From positions 1 to 64,000 of the forward strand of contig CAYXZP010000001.1 of assembly GCA_964469485.1 (NCBI GenBank): a stretch of 64,000 bases of DNA, written 5' to 3'. The translations under genes and the position numbers were made by a program. The number at the start of each line of letters is the position of its first letter. Position 1 is the first letter of the stretch. Positions 8,733 through 17,774 of the stretch are shown here, piece after piece. The stretch is from CAYXZP01 sp964469485. GTDB lineage: Bacteria > Desulfobacterota > Binatia > UBA1149 > CAYXZP01. The notes below the pieces were generated by a model, which saw only the letters and a list, made by a program, of their open reading frames with translations, was not told the DNA's origin and did no database searches.

Positions 8733-8948
8733 ATGAAGGCTGACATACACCCCGAGTACCACGAGACCGACGTCGTCTGTGCATGCGGCCACAGCTTCAA
8801 GACCCGTTCGACCGTCGACAAGATACACGTCGAGGTGTGCTCGAAGTGCCACCCCTTCTACACCGGTCAGCAGAAGATCGTCGACACGGCCGGCCGCGTC
8901 GAGCGTTTTCGCAAGAAGTACGAAAAGTTCGGTTACGGCTCCGAGTGA
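8733..8948 (+). CDS. rpmE: 50S ribosomal protein L31
   Basis: 71 residues. This is the zinc-binding (C+) form of L31, a component of the large subunit that bridges to the 30S head. The four Cys ligands are visible in VVCACGH and VCSKCHPFYTG, the latter being the L31 signature. The C-terminal part, GRVERFRKKYEKF, is typical. It is monocistronic, between a candidate promoter overlapping the glpK stop and a strong terminator, so it is probably expressed independently of prfA. The zinc ligands make it a possible zinc reservoir, as known for C+ L31. Confidence 0.96.
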   Translation: MKADIHPEYHETDVVCACGHSFKTRSTVDKIHVEVCSKCHPFYTGQQKIVDTAGRVERFRKKYEKFGYGSE

Positions 8949-8972
8949 GCCGGGTCATGTCCGGGCCTGGCG

Positions 8973-9004
8973 AGGGCGGGAGTATAAACTCCGGCCCTTT
9001 TTTT
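8973..9004 (+). terminator. Rho-independent terminator of rpmE
   Basis: An 11-base stem (8973-8983 with 8988-8998, one mismatch) closes a 4-base ATAA loop and is followed by a run of seven T at 8998-9004. It lies between rpmE and prfA, so the prfA operon probably has its own promoter or depends on read-through. Confidence 0.85.
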
Positions 9005-9041
9005 GCGCCACCCCGGCTGTATAACCAGGCCGTTAGCGGCG

Positions 9042-10108
<1,067 letters not shown>

Positions 10109-10112
<4 letters not shown>

Positions 10113-10987
10113 CGGCGCCGGCCGATCGCGTTCTCATGGACTATCTGTCCCTCGCAGCCGGTTTTCTGGCCGACAAGGGGGTAGAGAGCGCCCGCCTCGA
10201 TTCCGAACTGATGCTGGCCGAGGTGCTCGGCGTGGACCGGGTCTCCCTGTACACGAACCACGACAGGCCCTTATTGCCTCCGGAGGTCGACGGTTTCCGT
10301 CGTCTGATCCGCCGGCGGGCGGCACGCGAACCCCTGGCCTACATACTGGGCCGCCGTGAGTTCCGTTCGACGGATTTTTTCGTCGACCGTCGTGTGCTCA
10401 TTCCCAGGCCCGAAAGCGAACTTCTCGTGGAGATCGCCGTCGCCGCGGCTCCGGCTTCCTCCAACGGGACCGGCATCAGCTTGGCCGACGTGGGCACCGG
10501 TTCGGGCGTGCTCGCTGTTTGTCTAGCTCTCGAACTGTCCGCGGCCCGCATCCTGGCCACGGACCTTTCGGCCTCGGCGCTCGAGGTCGCAACCGAGAAC
10601 GCCGGTCGCCACGGTGTCGACGGCCGTATCGACTTCGCCCTGGGCGACTGCCTCGAACCCCTCCACGAACACGGTCCTTTCGCCGCCGTGGTCTCGAACC
10701 CGCCCTACGTGAGCGACGACGAGTGGAAGGGGCTCGCGCCCGAGGTCGCGCGCTGGGAGCCGCCCCTGGCCCTGGCGGCCGGGCTCGAAGGGATGGACAT
10801 GATCGAACGTCTTATCGACGGAGCGCCTGCGGTGCTCGAACCCGACGGCCTGCTGGTCATGGAAGCGGGCACGCAGGCCCGTGCCGTATGCGAGCGAATG
10901 CAAGAAGCCTCCTGGCGCGATGTCAGCCTCCACAAGGACCTGGGGGGCCGCGACCGTGTGATCGCCGGCCGCCGGCCGGTCCCCTGA
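10109..10987 (+). CDS. prmC: Release factor glutamine methyltransferase PrmC
   Basis: PrmC N5-methylates the GGQ glutamine of RF1 and RF2 using S-adenosylmethionine. It has 292 residues. An N-terminal helical domain contacts the release factor (SARLDSELMLAEVLG, REPLAYILGRREF). The SAM-binding motif is LADVGTGSGVLAVCLALE, and the NPPY active-site motif is at residues 197-200 (VVSNPPYVS), which binds the substrate Gln amide. The GTG start overlaps the prfA stop, the usual coupling of modifier to substrate. murA follows after four bases. Confidence 0.95.
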
Positions 10988-10991
10988 GCAA

Positions 10992-12251
10992 GTGGACAGG
11001 ATAGTCGTCGAGGGCGGTCGCCGACTGGCCGGAGAGGTCGAGGTAAGCGGTGCCAAGAACGCGGCGCTCCCCTTGATATTCGCCAGCCTGCTATGCGACC
11101 GGCCCTGCCGCCTTCGGGGTCTGCCCGAGGTGGACGACATAAGGACGGCGCTCGGACTCCTCGAGCACATGGGCGCGCGTGTCGAGCGCTCGGGCAGCGC
11201 GGCGACCATCGATTGCTCAAGGCTCGAGGTGACAGAGGCGCCCTACGAACTGGTGCGTACCATGCGCGCATCCTTCCTGGTTCTCGGCCCCCTGCTCGCA
11301 CGTTTTGGCAGGGCCCGGGTCTCGCGGCCGGGCGGCTGTGCCATCGGCAGCCGGCCGGTCGACATACACGTGGAAGCGATGTCCGCGCTCGGCGCGCGCG
11401 TCGAAGAGGACGGCGGCTACGTGGAGGCCAGGAGCGACCGTCTGGCCGGTTCACACGTCATACTGGAGAAACCTTCGGTCGGTGCCACCGAGAATCTCAT
11501 GATGGCCGCCTCTCTGGCCGAGGGCCGCACCCGCATAGAGAACGCCGCGCGTGAGCCGGAGATAACGGACCTCGCGCGCGCTCTCACCGCGATGGGGGCC
11601 GGTGTCAGCGGTGCCGGGAGCTCGGTCATAGATGTGGAGGGCGTCGAACGGCTCGACGGCTTCGACCATGACGTCATGCCCGACCGGATAGAGGCGGGCA
11701 CCTTTCTTGTCGCCGGGGCGATCACCGGCGGCGATGTGACCGTGCGCGGTGCGCGGTCCTCGGATCTGGCAATGTTCATCGAATGTCTCGAGGCTGCCGG
11801 TGCCACGGTGGAGGACCTCGGCGGGTCCGTCCGTGTTAGTGCCGGTGGGCGCGCACGTCCCGTCGACGTCCGGACCGCGCCATACCCCGGCTTCGCGACC
11901 GACCTGCAGGCCCAGTTCATGGCGTTGATGTGCACCGCTTCCGGGGAGTCCGTGATCACCGAGACCGTGTTCGAGAACCGCTTCATGCACGTCGGCGAAC
12001 TGGCCCGCATGGGAGCCGAGATCCGCTTGGCGGGGAACCAGGCCTATGTCAGCGGCAGTCCCGGCCTTACCGGCGCGCAGGTCATGGCGACCGACCTGCG
12101 CGCTAGCGTGTGTCTCGTGCTGGCCGGCCTCGCCGCGCAACAGGAGACCGAGATATCACGGGTCTACCATTTGGACCGCGGCTACGAGCGTATCGAGGAC
12201 AAGCTCAATGCCATTGGCGCTCGCATAGAGCGACGACCGGTGCAAGGCTAG
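10992..12251 (+). CDS. murA: UDP-N-acetylglucosamine 1-carboxyvinyltransferase MurA
   Basis: MurA catalyses the first committed step of peptidoglycan synthesis, adding enolpyruvate from PEP to UDP-GlcNAc. The protein has 419 residues, the usual length. The Lys of the SGAKNAALP motif near residue 22 and the loop Cys C116 in RPGGCAIGSRP are both present; Cys here predicts fosfomycin sensitivity, whereas some lineages have Asp. The C-terminal Arg region (RGYERIEDKL) is intact. It starts with GTG and sits in a prfA-prmC-murA-his order known from several Gram-negative and Gram-positive lineages. Confidence 0.96.
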   Translation: MDRIVVEGGRRLAGEVEVSGAKNAALPLIFASLLCDRPCRLRGLPEVDDIRTALGLLEHMGARVERSGSAATIDCSRLEVTEAPYELVRTMRASFLVLGPLLARFGRARVSRPGGCAIGSRPVDIHVEAMSALGARVEEDGGYVEARSDRLAGSHVILEKPSVGATENLMMAASLAEGRTRIENAAREPEITDLARALTAMGAGVSGAGSSVIDVEGVERLDGFDHDVMPDRIEAGTFLVAGAITGGDVTVRGARSSDLAMFIECLEAAGATVEDLGGSVRVSAGGRARPVDVRTAPYPGFATDLQAQFMALMCTASGESVITETVFENRFMHVGELARMGAEIRLAGNQAYVSGSPGLTGAQVMATDLRASVCLVLAGLAAQQETEISRVYHLDRGYERIEDKLNAIGARIERRPVQG

Positions 12252-12266
12252 GCGCGGGCCCGCGAC

Positions 12267-13586
12267 ATGTCTGCGAAGAACAAGAACAGGCCGCCATTGG
12301 AACTGCTCATCGACGGCCGGGCACCCGCTAGGGCGCGTCTGGCGCGTCTCATGGAACGCGACCGGGGCGGTTCTTCGGTCGACGCCGAGGTGGCGCGCAT
12401 CATTGCCAGTGTGCGCCGCCGTGGTGACGGCGCGCTCCTGTCCTACACGAAGAAGTTCGACGGAGTGGCCATGCGCGCGCGCGACATCGAGGTGGACCGC
12501 GGCGAAATCGAAGAGGCCCGCCGCGAGCTTCCGCGGACGGCCACGGCTGCACTGTCCAAGGCCAAGCGTCGCATAGAGCGTTTCCACCGCAAGCAACTCG
12601 AGCGCGGTTATAAGGTTCGCGAGGCGGGGCTCGTGACGTCGATGCGCGTCTCGGCGCTCGCGCGCGTCGGGGTCTACGTGCCCGGCGGACGCGCGGCTTA
12701 CCCGTCGACGGTTCTGATGAACATAGTGCCGGCTCGCGTGGCCGGGGTTGCAGACATAACCGTGGTGACCCCGCCCTCGACGGCGGGGGTCGCGCCCGAA
12801 GTGCTCGCGGCGGCCGATATCGCCGGCGCCACGCGCGTCCTGCGTATAGGCGGAGCCCAGGCCGTGGCGGCCCTGGCCTATGGTACCGAGACGGTGGCGG
12901 CCGTCGATAAGATCGTTGGGCCGGGCAACCAGTGGGTCGCGGCAGCCAAGCGCGCCGTCTTCGGGCAGGTCGGCATCGACATGATAGCCGGGCCCACCGA
13001 GGTGCTCGTCATCGCCGATTCGAGCGCCGATCCGGCCTGGGTGGCGGCCGACATGCTCGCGCAAGCCGAACACGATCCGATGGCCGCGGCCGTTTGCCTG
13101 ACGACCAGCCGGCGTGTGGCCGAACGCGTCAGGGTCGAGCTCGGCCGTCAGCTGGCCGCCCTCGACCGCGGCTCGGTGGCCGGGCGCTCCATACGCGACT
13201 ATGGCGCGGTCGTGGTGGTAGCTTCGTTAGCCCGGGCGGTCGAGTTGGCCAACGAGTTGGCGCCCGAGCACGTCGAGATCATCACCTCGCGGCCCGGGCC
13301 TGTGGCCGGCAAGATCCGCAATGCCGGTGCCATCTTTGTCGGCCCTTTCTCGCCCGAACCGCTCGGCGATTACGCCGCCGGGCCCAACCACGTGCTACCC
13401 ACCGGTGGAACGGCGCGGTTCAGTTCGCCGCTCGGAGTTTATGATTTTCTCAAACGAACCAGTATCATCGAATCGCGCCGGCGCGGTCTCGAAGAACTTT
13501 CGGGCACGATCGTCGAATTGGCCGGTCGCGAAGGCCTCCACGCTCACGCCCGAGCCGTACGCGTGAGGCTGGAGGAGGCGGACTAG
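12267..13586 (+). CDS. hisD: Histidinol dehydrogenase
   Basis: HisD oxidises L-histidinol to L-histidine in two NAD+-dependent steps. The protein has 439 residues. The family signature covering the catalytic Glu-His pair and zinc site is seen in NELAPEHVEI and DYAAGPNHVLPTGGTARF; GVYVPGGRAAYPSTVLMN and IGGAQAVAALAYGTE are also typical. The first 20 residues are basic. In most relatives hisG lies between murA and hisD, but here hisD follows murA after 15 bases, so hisG must be elsewhere. It is the first gene of the his run hisD-B-H-A-F. Confidence 0.96.
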   Translation: MSAKNKNRPPLELLIDGRAPARARLARLMERDRGGSSVDAEVARIIASVRRRGDGALLSYTKKFDGVAMRARDIEVDRGEIEEARRELPRTATAALSKAKRRIERFHRKQLERGYKVREAGLVTSMRVSALARVGVYVPGGRAAYPSTVLMNIVPARVAGVADITVVTPPSTAGVAPEVLAAADIAGATRVLRIGGAQAVAALAYGTETVAAVDKIVGPGNQWVAAAKRAVFGQVGIDMIAGPTEVLVIADSSADPAWVAADMLAQAEHDPMAAAVCLTTSRRVAERVRVELGRQLAALDRGSVAGRSIRDYGAVVVVASLARAVELANELAPEHVEIITSRPGPVAGKIRNAGAIFVGPFSPEPLGDYAAGPNHVLPTGGTARFSSPLGVYDFLKRTSIIESRRRGLEELSGTIVELAGREGLHAHARAVRVRLEEAD

Positions 13587-13599
13587 CCCGGCCGGGTCG

Positions 13600-14232
13600 A
13601 TGGCAGGAGCCAAAAAGAGAACGAGGAAGAAAGCGTCGGCGCGCCGTAGCGCGAGGGTCAAGCGTGCGACCAGCGAGACCTCGGTCACCGTCAGTCTCGA
13701 TCTCGACGGCGACGGGACCTACTCGATAGACACGGGCATACCGTTCTTCGACCACATGCTCGAGACGCTGTCGCGGCACAGTCTGATCGATCTCTCGATC
13801 AAGGCCCGGGGTGATACCGAGATCGACGACCACCACACCGTCGAGGACGTCGGCCTGGCCATCGGCAAGGCGCTCGGGCGCGCGCTCGGCGACAAGCGCG
13901 GTATAAACAGGTTCGGGTACGCCCAGGTGCCTTTGGACGAGGCCTTGGTGGCCGCCACGGTCGATCTCAGCGGTCGGCCCTTTCTCGTTTACAATCTCAA
14001 GCTGCGCCACCACCGGGTGGGGGAGTTCGAGACAGAACTCGTCAACGATTTCATGCAGGCTCTGATGAACGAGGCGGCGATGAACCTGCACATCAACAAG
14101 TTGTACGGGCGTAACCCGCACCACACCATCGAGGCGGCCTTCAAGGCCGTCGCGCGTGCGCTCGGAACGGCCGTGTCCCGCGACCCGCGCGTAAAAGGCG
14201 TGCCGTCGACCAAGGGCAGCCTGGTCGACTAA
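13600..14232 (+). CDS. hisB: Imidazoleglycerol-phosphate dehydratase
   Basis: HisB (IGPD) dehydrates imidazole glycerol phosphate to imidazole acetol phosphate using two Mn2+ ions. The catalytic portion spans residues 24-210. Both duplicated metal motifs are present, DDHHTVEDVG and NPHHTIEAAFKA, together with GIPFFDHMLETLSRH. The first 20 residues (AGAKKRTRKKASARRSAR) are an unusual basic extension absent from most homologues; the next in-frame ATG is too far inside the fold, so the extension or an alternative GTG start deserves checking. There is no fused histidinol-phosphatase domain. Confidence 0.94.
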   Translation: MAGAKKRTRKKASARRSARVKRATSETSVTVSLDLDGDGTYSIDTGIPFFDHMLETLSRHSLIDLSIKARGDTEIDDHHTVEDVGLAIGKALGRALGDKRGINRFGYAQVPLDEALVAATVDLSGRPFLVYNLKLRHHRVGEFETELVNDFMQALMNEAAMNLHINKLYGRNPHHTIEAAFKAVARALGTAVSRDPRVKGVPSTKGSLVD

Positions 14233-14237
14233 AGCGC

Positions 14238-14864
14238 GTGATCGCCGTCGTAGACTACGGCATGGGCAACCTGAGAAGCGTTGCCAAGGCGCTCGAGCAC
14301 GTCGGTGCCGAGGTCCGGGTGACCGCCGAGGCGGCCGACATCGCCAAGGCAGACGGTGTCGTGCTTCCCGGTGTGGGCGCCTTCGGCCGTTGCATAGACA
14401 ACCTGTGCGCGGCCGGGCTCGACAAGCCCGTCAAGATCGCGGCGGCTTCCGGGCGGCCCTTCCTGGGGATCTGCGTCGGCATGCAGATACTCTTTGAGGA
14501 GAGCGACGAGTTCGGGCCCGTCAAGGGCCTCGGGATACTCCGCGGCCGGGTCCGGCGCTTTGAGGGACTCGGTCCGGGCTTGCGCGTGCCGCACATCGGT
14601 TGGAACGCGCTACACATCCGTAGCCGGCCGCCGGTCCTCAAGGGGGTTGCCGATGGCGCCCGCGTCTACTTTGTCCACTCCTACTATGCCGAGTGCGAGT
14701 CGGACGAACTCGCGGCCGCAACGACGATCCACGGCGAGGAGTTCGTCTCGGCCGTCGAAAAGGGTTCGATATTTGCGACGCAGTTCCATCCGGAAAAAAG
14801 CCAAGCCGCAGGTCTGCGCCTGCTCGACAACTTCGCGGCTTTGGCCGCCGGCAGGCAGCTGTGA
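14238..14864 (+). CDS. hisH: Imidazole glycerol phosphate synthase subunit HisH (glutaminase)
   Basis: HisH is the class I glutamine amidotransferase subunit that supplies ammonia to HisF. It has 208 residues. The nucleophile elbow is FLGICVGMQ with Cys 79, and the His-Glu of the triad are in TQFHPEKSQ near the C-terminus. The oxyanion strand LPGVGAFG is present. It starts with GTG shortly after hisB and overlaps hisA by GTGA. Its partner hisF is two genes downstream in the same run. Confidence 0.95.
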   Translation: MIAVVDYGMGNLRSVAKALEHVGAEVRVTAEAADIAKADGVVLPGVGAFGRCIDNLCAAGLDKPVKIAAASGRPFLGICVGMQILFEESDEFGPVKGLGILRGRVRRFEGLGPGLRVPHIGWNALHIRSRPPVLKGVADGARVYFVHSYYAECESDELAAATTIHGEEFVSAVEKGSIFATQFHPEKSQAAGLRLLDNFAALAAGRQL

Positions 14865-15598
14865 TCGTAGTCCCGGCCATAGACATACGAGGCGGCAAGT
14901 GCGTGCGCTTGGAACGCGGCGATTTCGCACGCGAGACGGTATTCGATGACGACCCGGCCGTTCCCGCCGCGCGCTGGGTCGCCGAGGGCGCCGAAGCACT
15001 GCACATCGTCGACCTCGACGGCGCCCGTGTGGGTCACTCCGACAACCGCCGCGCGGTCGAGTCCGTGATAACGGAGGCCCGTCGCAAGCCCGGCGTGGTC
15101 GTCGAGTTGGGCGGTGGCATCCGTGACCTCGCCGCGGTCGAACATTGGCTCGGGGTCGGCGTCGACCGCGTGATACTTGGCACCGCGGCCGTGCGCCGGC
15201 CGGAACTGGTCGAACAGGCCGCCGCGGCTTACCCGGAGCGTGTGTGGGTCGGCATAGACGCCCGCGACGGTGTGGTTGCCACCGACGGTTGGACGCGGCA
15301 GGCGGGCCTGCGTGCGGTCGAACTGGCCAGCCAGGTCGTCGACCGTGGCGCCGCCGGTCTGATCTACACCGACATAGAGCGCGACGGCCTGCGGACCGGC
15401 GTCAACGTGGCCGCCACGGCCGAGTTCGCGCGCGGGGCCGGAGTGCCGGTCTATGCCTCTGGCGGCGTCGCTTCTGCCGACGACATCAACGCCCTGCGTG
15501 CCAGCCGGTCGAGCGGTATAGCCGGGGTCATAGTCGGGCGAGCCCTCTACGACGGGAGCATCAAGCTTCAAGACCTTCTGGCCGCGGCCCGGACCTGA
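14861..15598 (+). CDS. hisA: Phosphoribosylformimino-AICAR phosphate isomerase HisA
   Basis: HisA performs the Amadori rearrangement of ProFAR to PRFAR. About 245 residues from GTG 14861; this start overlaps the hisH stop by four bases, and a longer open frame upstream only mirrors hisH. The half-barrel motifs are visible: VVPAIDIRGGKCVRL with the catalytic Asp, VVELGGGIRD, LIYTDIERDG with the second Asp, and VYASGGVAS for phosphate binding. A one-base gap separates it from its barrel relative hisF. Confidence 0.95.
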   Translation: MIVVPAIDIRGGKCVRLERGDFARETVFDDDPAVPAARWVAEGAEALHIVDLDGARVGHSDNRRAVESVITEARRKPGVVVELGGGIRDLAAVEHWLGVGVDRVILGTAAVRRPELVEQAAAAYPERVWVGIDARDGVVATDGWTRQAGLRAVELASQVVDRGAAGLIYTDIERDGLRTGVNVAATAEFARGAGVPVYASGGVASADDINALRASRSSGIAGVIVGRALYDGSIKLQDLLAAART

Positions 15599-15599
15599 A

Positions 15600-16436
15600 A
15601 TGTTGGCCAAACGCATAATTCCCTGTCTCGACGTCAGGCGTGGACGTGTCGTAAAAGGCATAAATTTCATCGAACTCCGGGACGCGGGCGACCCTGTCGA
15701 GTCGGCCGCGCGCTACGATCTCGAGGGCGCCGACGAGCTTACCTTCCTCGATATTACGGCGAGCCACGAACGCCGCCCCATAATCCTCGACGTTGTGGCC
15801 AAGACGGCCGAGCAGGTGTTCATCCCACTTACGGTGGGCGGCGGCGTGACGGCCGAGGAGGACATCCGCAGGCTCCTCGAGGCCGGCTGCGACAAGGTCT
15901 CTATCAACACTGCGGCGGTCTCCGATCCCGACTTCGTCGCGGCCGCGGCGCGCCGCTTCGGAAGCCAGTGCACGGTGGTCGCCGTTGATGCCCGTGCCTG
16001 CACGGACGAGGATGGTCCGGCCGAGCTGCCGGACTGGGCCGGCACCTATCCCGGGCTATTGCTCGGTCGCGAGCGCGCGGGTTGGCAGGTCTACACGCAT
16101 GGTGGACGCGTGCCCACGGGAATAGACGCGCTGGCCTGGTGCGAGCACATGGCCGGGGTCGGCGCCGGCGAGATACTGCTGACCAGCATGGACCGTGACG
16201 GGACCAAGTCGGGCTACGACATCAAACTGACACGCGCGGTATCCGATGCCGTGCCCGTCCCGGTCATAGCTTCGGGCGGGGTAGGTGGGCCCGAGCATCT
16301 CCTCGAGGGGCTCACAGCCGGTGGCGCCGAGGCCGCGCTTGCGGCTAGCATCTTCCACTACGGCGAGTACTCGATAGCCGAGTGCAAGGACTTTCTGGCC
16401 GATGGCGGTGTCGAGGTACGCCGGCCGGTCATCTGA
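15600..16436 (+). CDS. hisF: Imidazole glycerol phosphate synthase cyclase subunit HisF, with insertion
   Basis: HisF is the cyclase subunit that turns PRFAR plus ammonia into imidazole glycerol phosphate and AICAR. It has 278 residues, about 20 more than the usual 252-258. Catalytic Asp residues are in IPCLDVRRGRVVKG and TSMDRDGTKSGYD, and phosphate loops are TVGGGV and IASGGVGG. The excess lies after VDAR (Asp 130): residues about 133-160 carry CTDEDGPAELPDWAGTYPG and more before the normal strand WQVYTHGGR. This region lies near the HisH-facing side of the barrel in known structures, but its effect here is unknown. Confidence 0.94.
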   Translation: MLAKRIIPCLDVRRGRVVKGINFIELRDAGDPVESAARYDLEGADELTFLDITASHERRPIILDVVAKTAEQVFIPLTVGGGVTAEEDIRRLLEAGCDKVSINTAAVSDPDFVAAAARRFGSQCTVVAVDARACTDEDGPAELPDWAGTYPGLLLGRERAGWQVYTHGGRVPTGIDALAWCEHMAGVGAGEILLTSMDRDGTKSGYDIKLTRAVSDAVPVPVIASGGVGGPEHLLEGLTAGGAEAALAASIFHYGEYSIAECKDFLADGGVEVRRPVI

Positions 16437-16448
16437 GCGCGACCGGCC

Positions 16449-16976
16449 TCAGGCCGTTATGCGGCGGACCGGCTCGCGGCCGTCCCAGCCGGCGGCCTCC
16501 TCGGCGATGAACTTGAAGAACTCGCCCTTGAGGCCCACCACCTCGCTCAGTTCCACCACGGTTCCGGGGTGCGCCTCGGTATCGAAATAGACGAAGCGTC
16601 CATCCTCCCCGACGCGTCCGGACTGGGCGATCTCGTAACCGAGACCGTCGAGTCGGGCTAGGTCCTCGTCCATGGACCCGGTCCAGTGGGCCACGTGTTG
16701 CAGACCCTCCCTGCCGGCGGCCAAGAAGTCCCGGTACATCGAGGGCCTGTCGTTCTTCTGCTCGATCAGCTCTATTTGTAGGGGGCCGCTGTTGGCCAGG
16801 GCTATGGCCATCCGGGCCTCGCTCGGGCTGCCGCGGTAAACAAGGTCCTCGATCGGGGCCGGGTCGAACACGTAAAAGGGGCCGACCCCCAGCCTTTCCA
16901 CCCAATGCTCGAGGGCGGCCTCGAGATCACGCACGACGTAACCGTTCTGGCGAATGTCGCCGAATATGCGGCTCAT
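16449..16976 (-). CDS. VOC (glyoxalase-fold) family protein
   Basis: 175 residues. The N-terminal half starts with a typical vicinal-oxygen-chelate strand pattern (QNGYVVRDLEAALEHWVERL) followed by GPFYVFD. A second paired module contains LQHVAHW, which could supply a metal-binding His, and FVYFDTEAHPGTVVELSE, which could supply a Glu. Such proteins include methylmalonyl-CoA epimerases, dioxygenases and lyases. The 'GPF' form and length are closer to uncharacterised VOC proteins than to the epimerase. Its ATG overlaps the stop of the upstream DUF374 gene. Confidence 0.8.
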   Translation of the reverse strand: MSRIFGDIRQNGYVVRDLEAALEHWVERLGVGPFYVFDPAPIEDLVYRGSPSEARMAIALANSGPLQIELIEQKNDRPSMYRDFLAAGREGLQHVAHWTGSMDEDLARLDGLGYEIAQSGRVGEDGRFVYFDTEAHPGTVVELSEVVGLKGEFFKFIAEEAAGWDGREPVRRITA

Positions 16977-17746
16977 AGTTCCTCCAGGCGAACCAGTTCG
17001 GGCACCGGGCTCTTGAGCTGGCTCAATGCAGGCACGGGCGTCTTGCCGTAACGTTCGAAAGAGCGCCGGTGAAGCTCGTGGAGCTCGGCCTCGACCTCGG
17101 CGCGGCAGCGTTCGACCTCAGCCGGCTCGGCGCGTTCGGCCACCGGGAAAGGGCCGGTGACCTCGAAGCGGAGTTCGCCGAAGGGAAGCGGCACCATGGA
17201 CCGGTCCCAGGTGTTGAGGTGTAGCGCCCTGTTCCCGTGCACCCGAACACAGTAGACCGACACCCCGGTGGTGCTGGCGAACTGGGCCACGCCCAACCTG
17301 CACACTCCCGCCGGACCGCGGGAGCCGTCGGTGGTGAAGGCGGTGATGAGACCGCTGCTCCTGTGCTCCCGTGCATGCGTTATCATCCTGTTCAACACGG
17401 GCACACGCCGGCTCGCTCGCGAACTGCTGCCGCCACGCTGTGTTACCAGCCCGACCCTCGCAAGCAGCGCGCTTATGACGGTACCGGCATCGCCCACGCT
17501 GGCCACGGTCTGCACCCGCTGGCCGCCGAAGAAGAAGAGCGCGGCAAAGATGTCCTGGTGAAGGATGGCCATAGCGAGGTCTTCGCCGTCCGTGCTGCGG
17601 CGGAAAAGCCCATCGAGCTCGGTTCGGTCCACCCTGCTGGTGGCCACCACCAGACGCATGTAGCCGAGGTAGAGGAAAGGAACGATGATGGCGGCGAGCC
17701 TCACGCTCGCCTTCTTGAGCCTGCGTCCTAGCGGCAGTTCCGCCAC
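16973..17746 (-). CDS. DUF374 lysophospholipid/LPS acyltransferase-like protein
   Basis: About 257 residues from GTG 17746; GTG 17704 is an alternative. An N-terminal hydrophobic segment (RLAAIIVPFLYLGYMRLV) probably anchors it to the inner membrane. The DUF374 pattern follows: AILHQDIFAALFF with the possible catalytic His, then TQRGGSSSRASRRV and FTTDGSRGPA, which match the RGSSxRGG and TPDGPRGPR boxes of the family. It probably acylates a lipid A- or lysophospholipid-type acceptor. It sits between an alpha/beta hydrolase and a VOC gene on the minus strand. Confidence 0.78.
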   Translation of the reverse strand: MAELPLGRRLKKASVRLAAIIVPFLYLGYMRLVVATSRVDRTELDGLFRRSTDGEDLAMAILHQDIFAALFFFGGQRVQTVASVGDAGTVISALLARVGLVTQRGGSSSRASRRVPVLNRMITHAREHRSSGLITAFTTDGSRGPAGVCRLGVAQFASTTGVSVYCVRVHGNRALHLNTWDRSMVPLPFGELRFEVTGPFPVAERAEPAEVERCRAEVEAELHELHRRSFERYGKTPVPALSQLKSPVPELVRLEEL

Positions 17747-17774
17747 GGCTAGGACCTGCGAACGCTGCGCGCGT

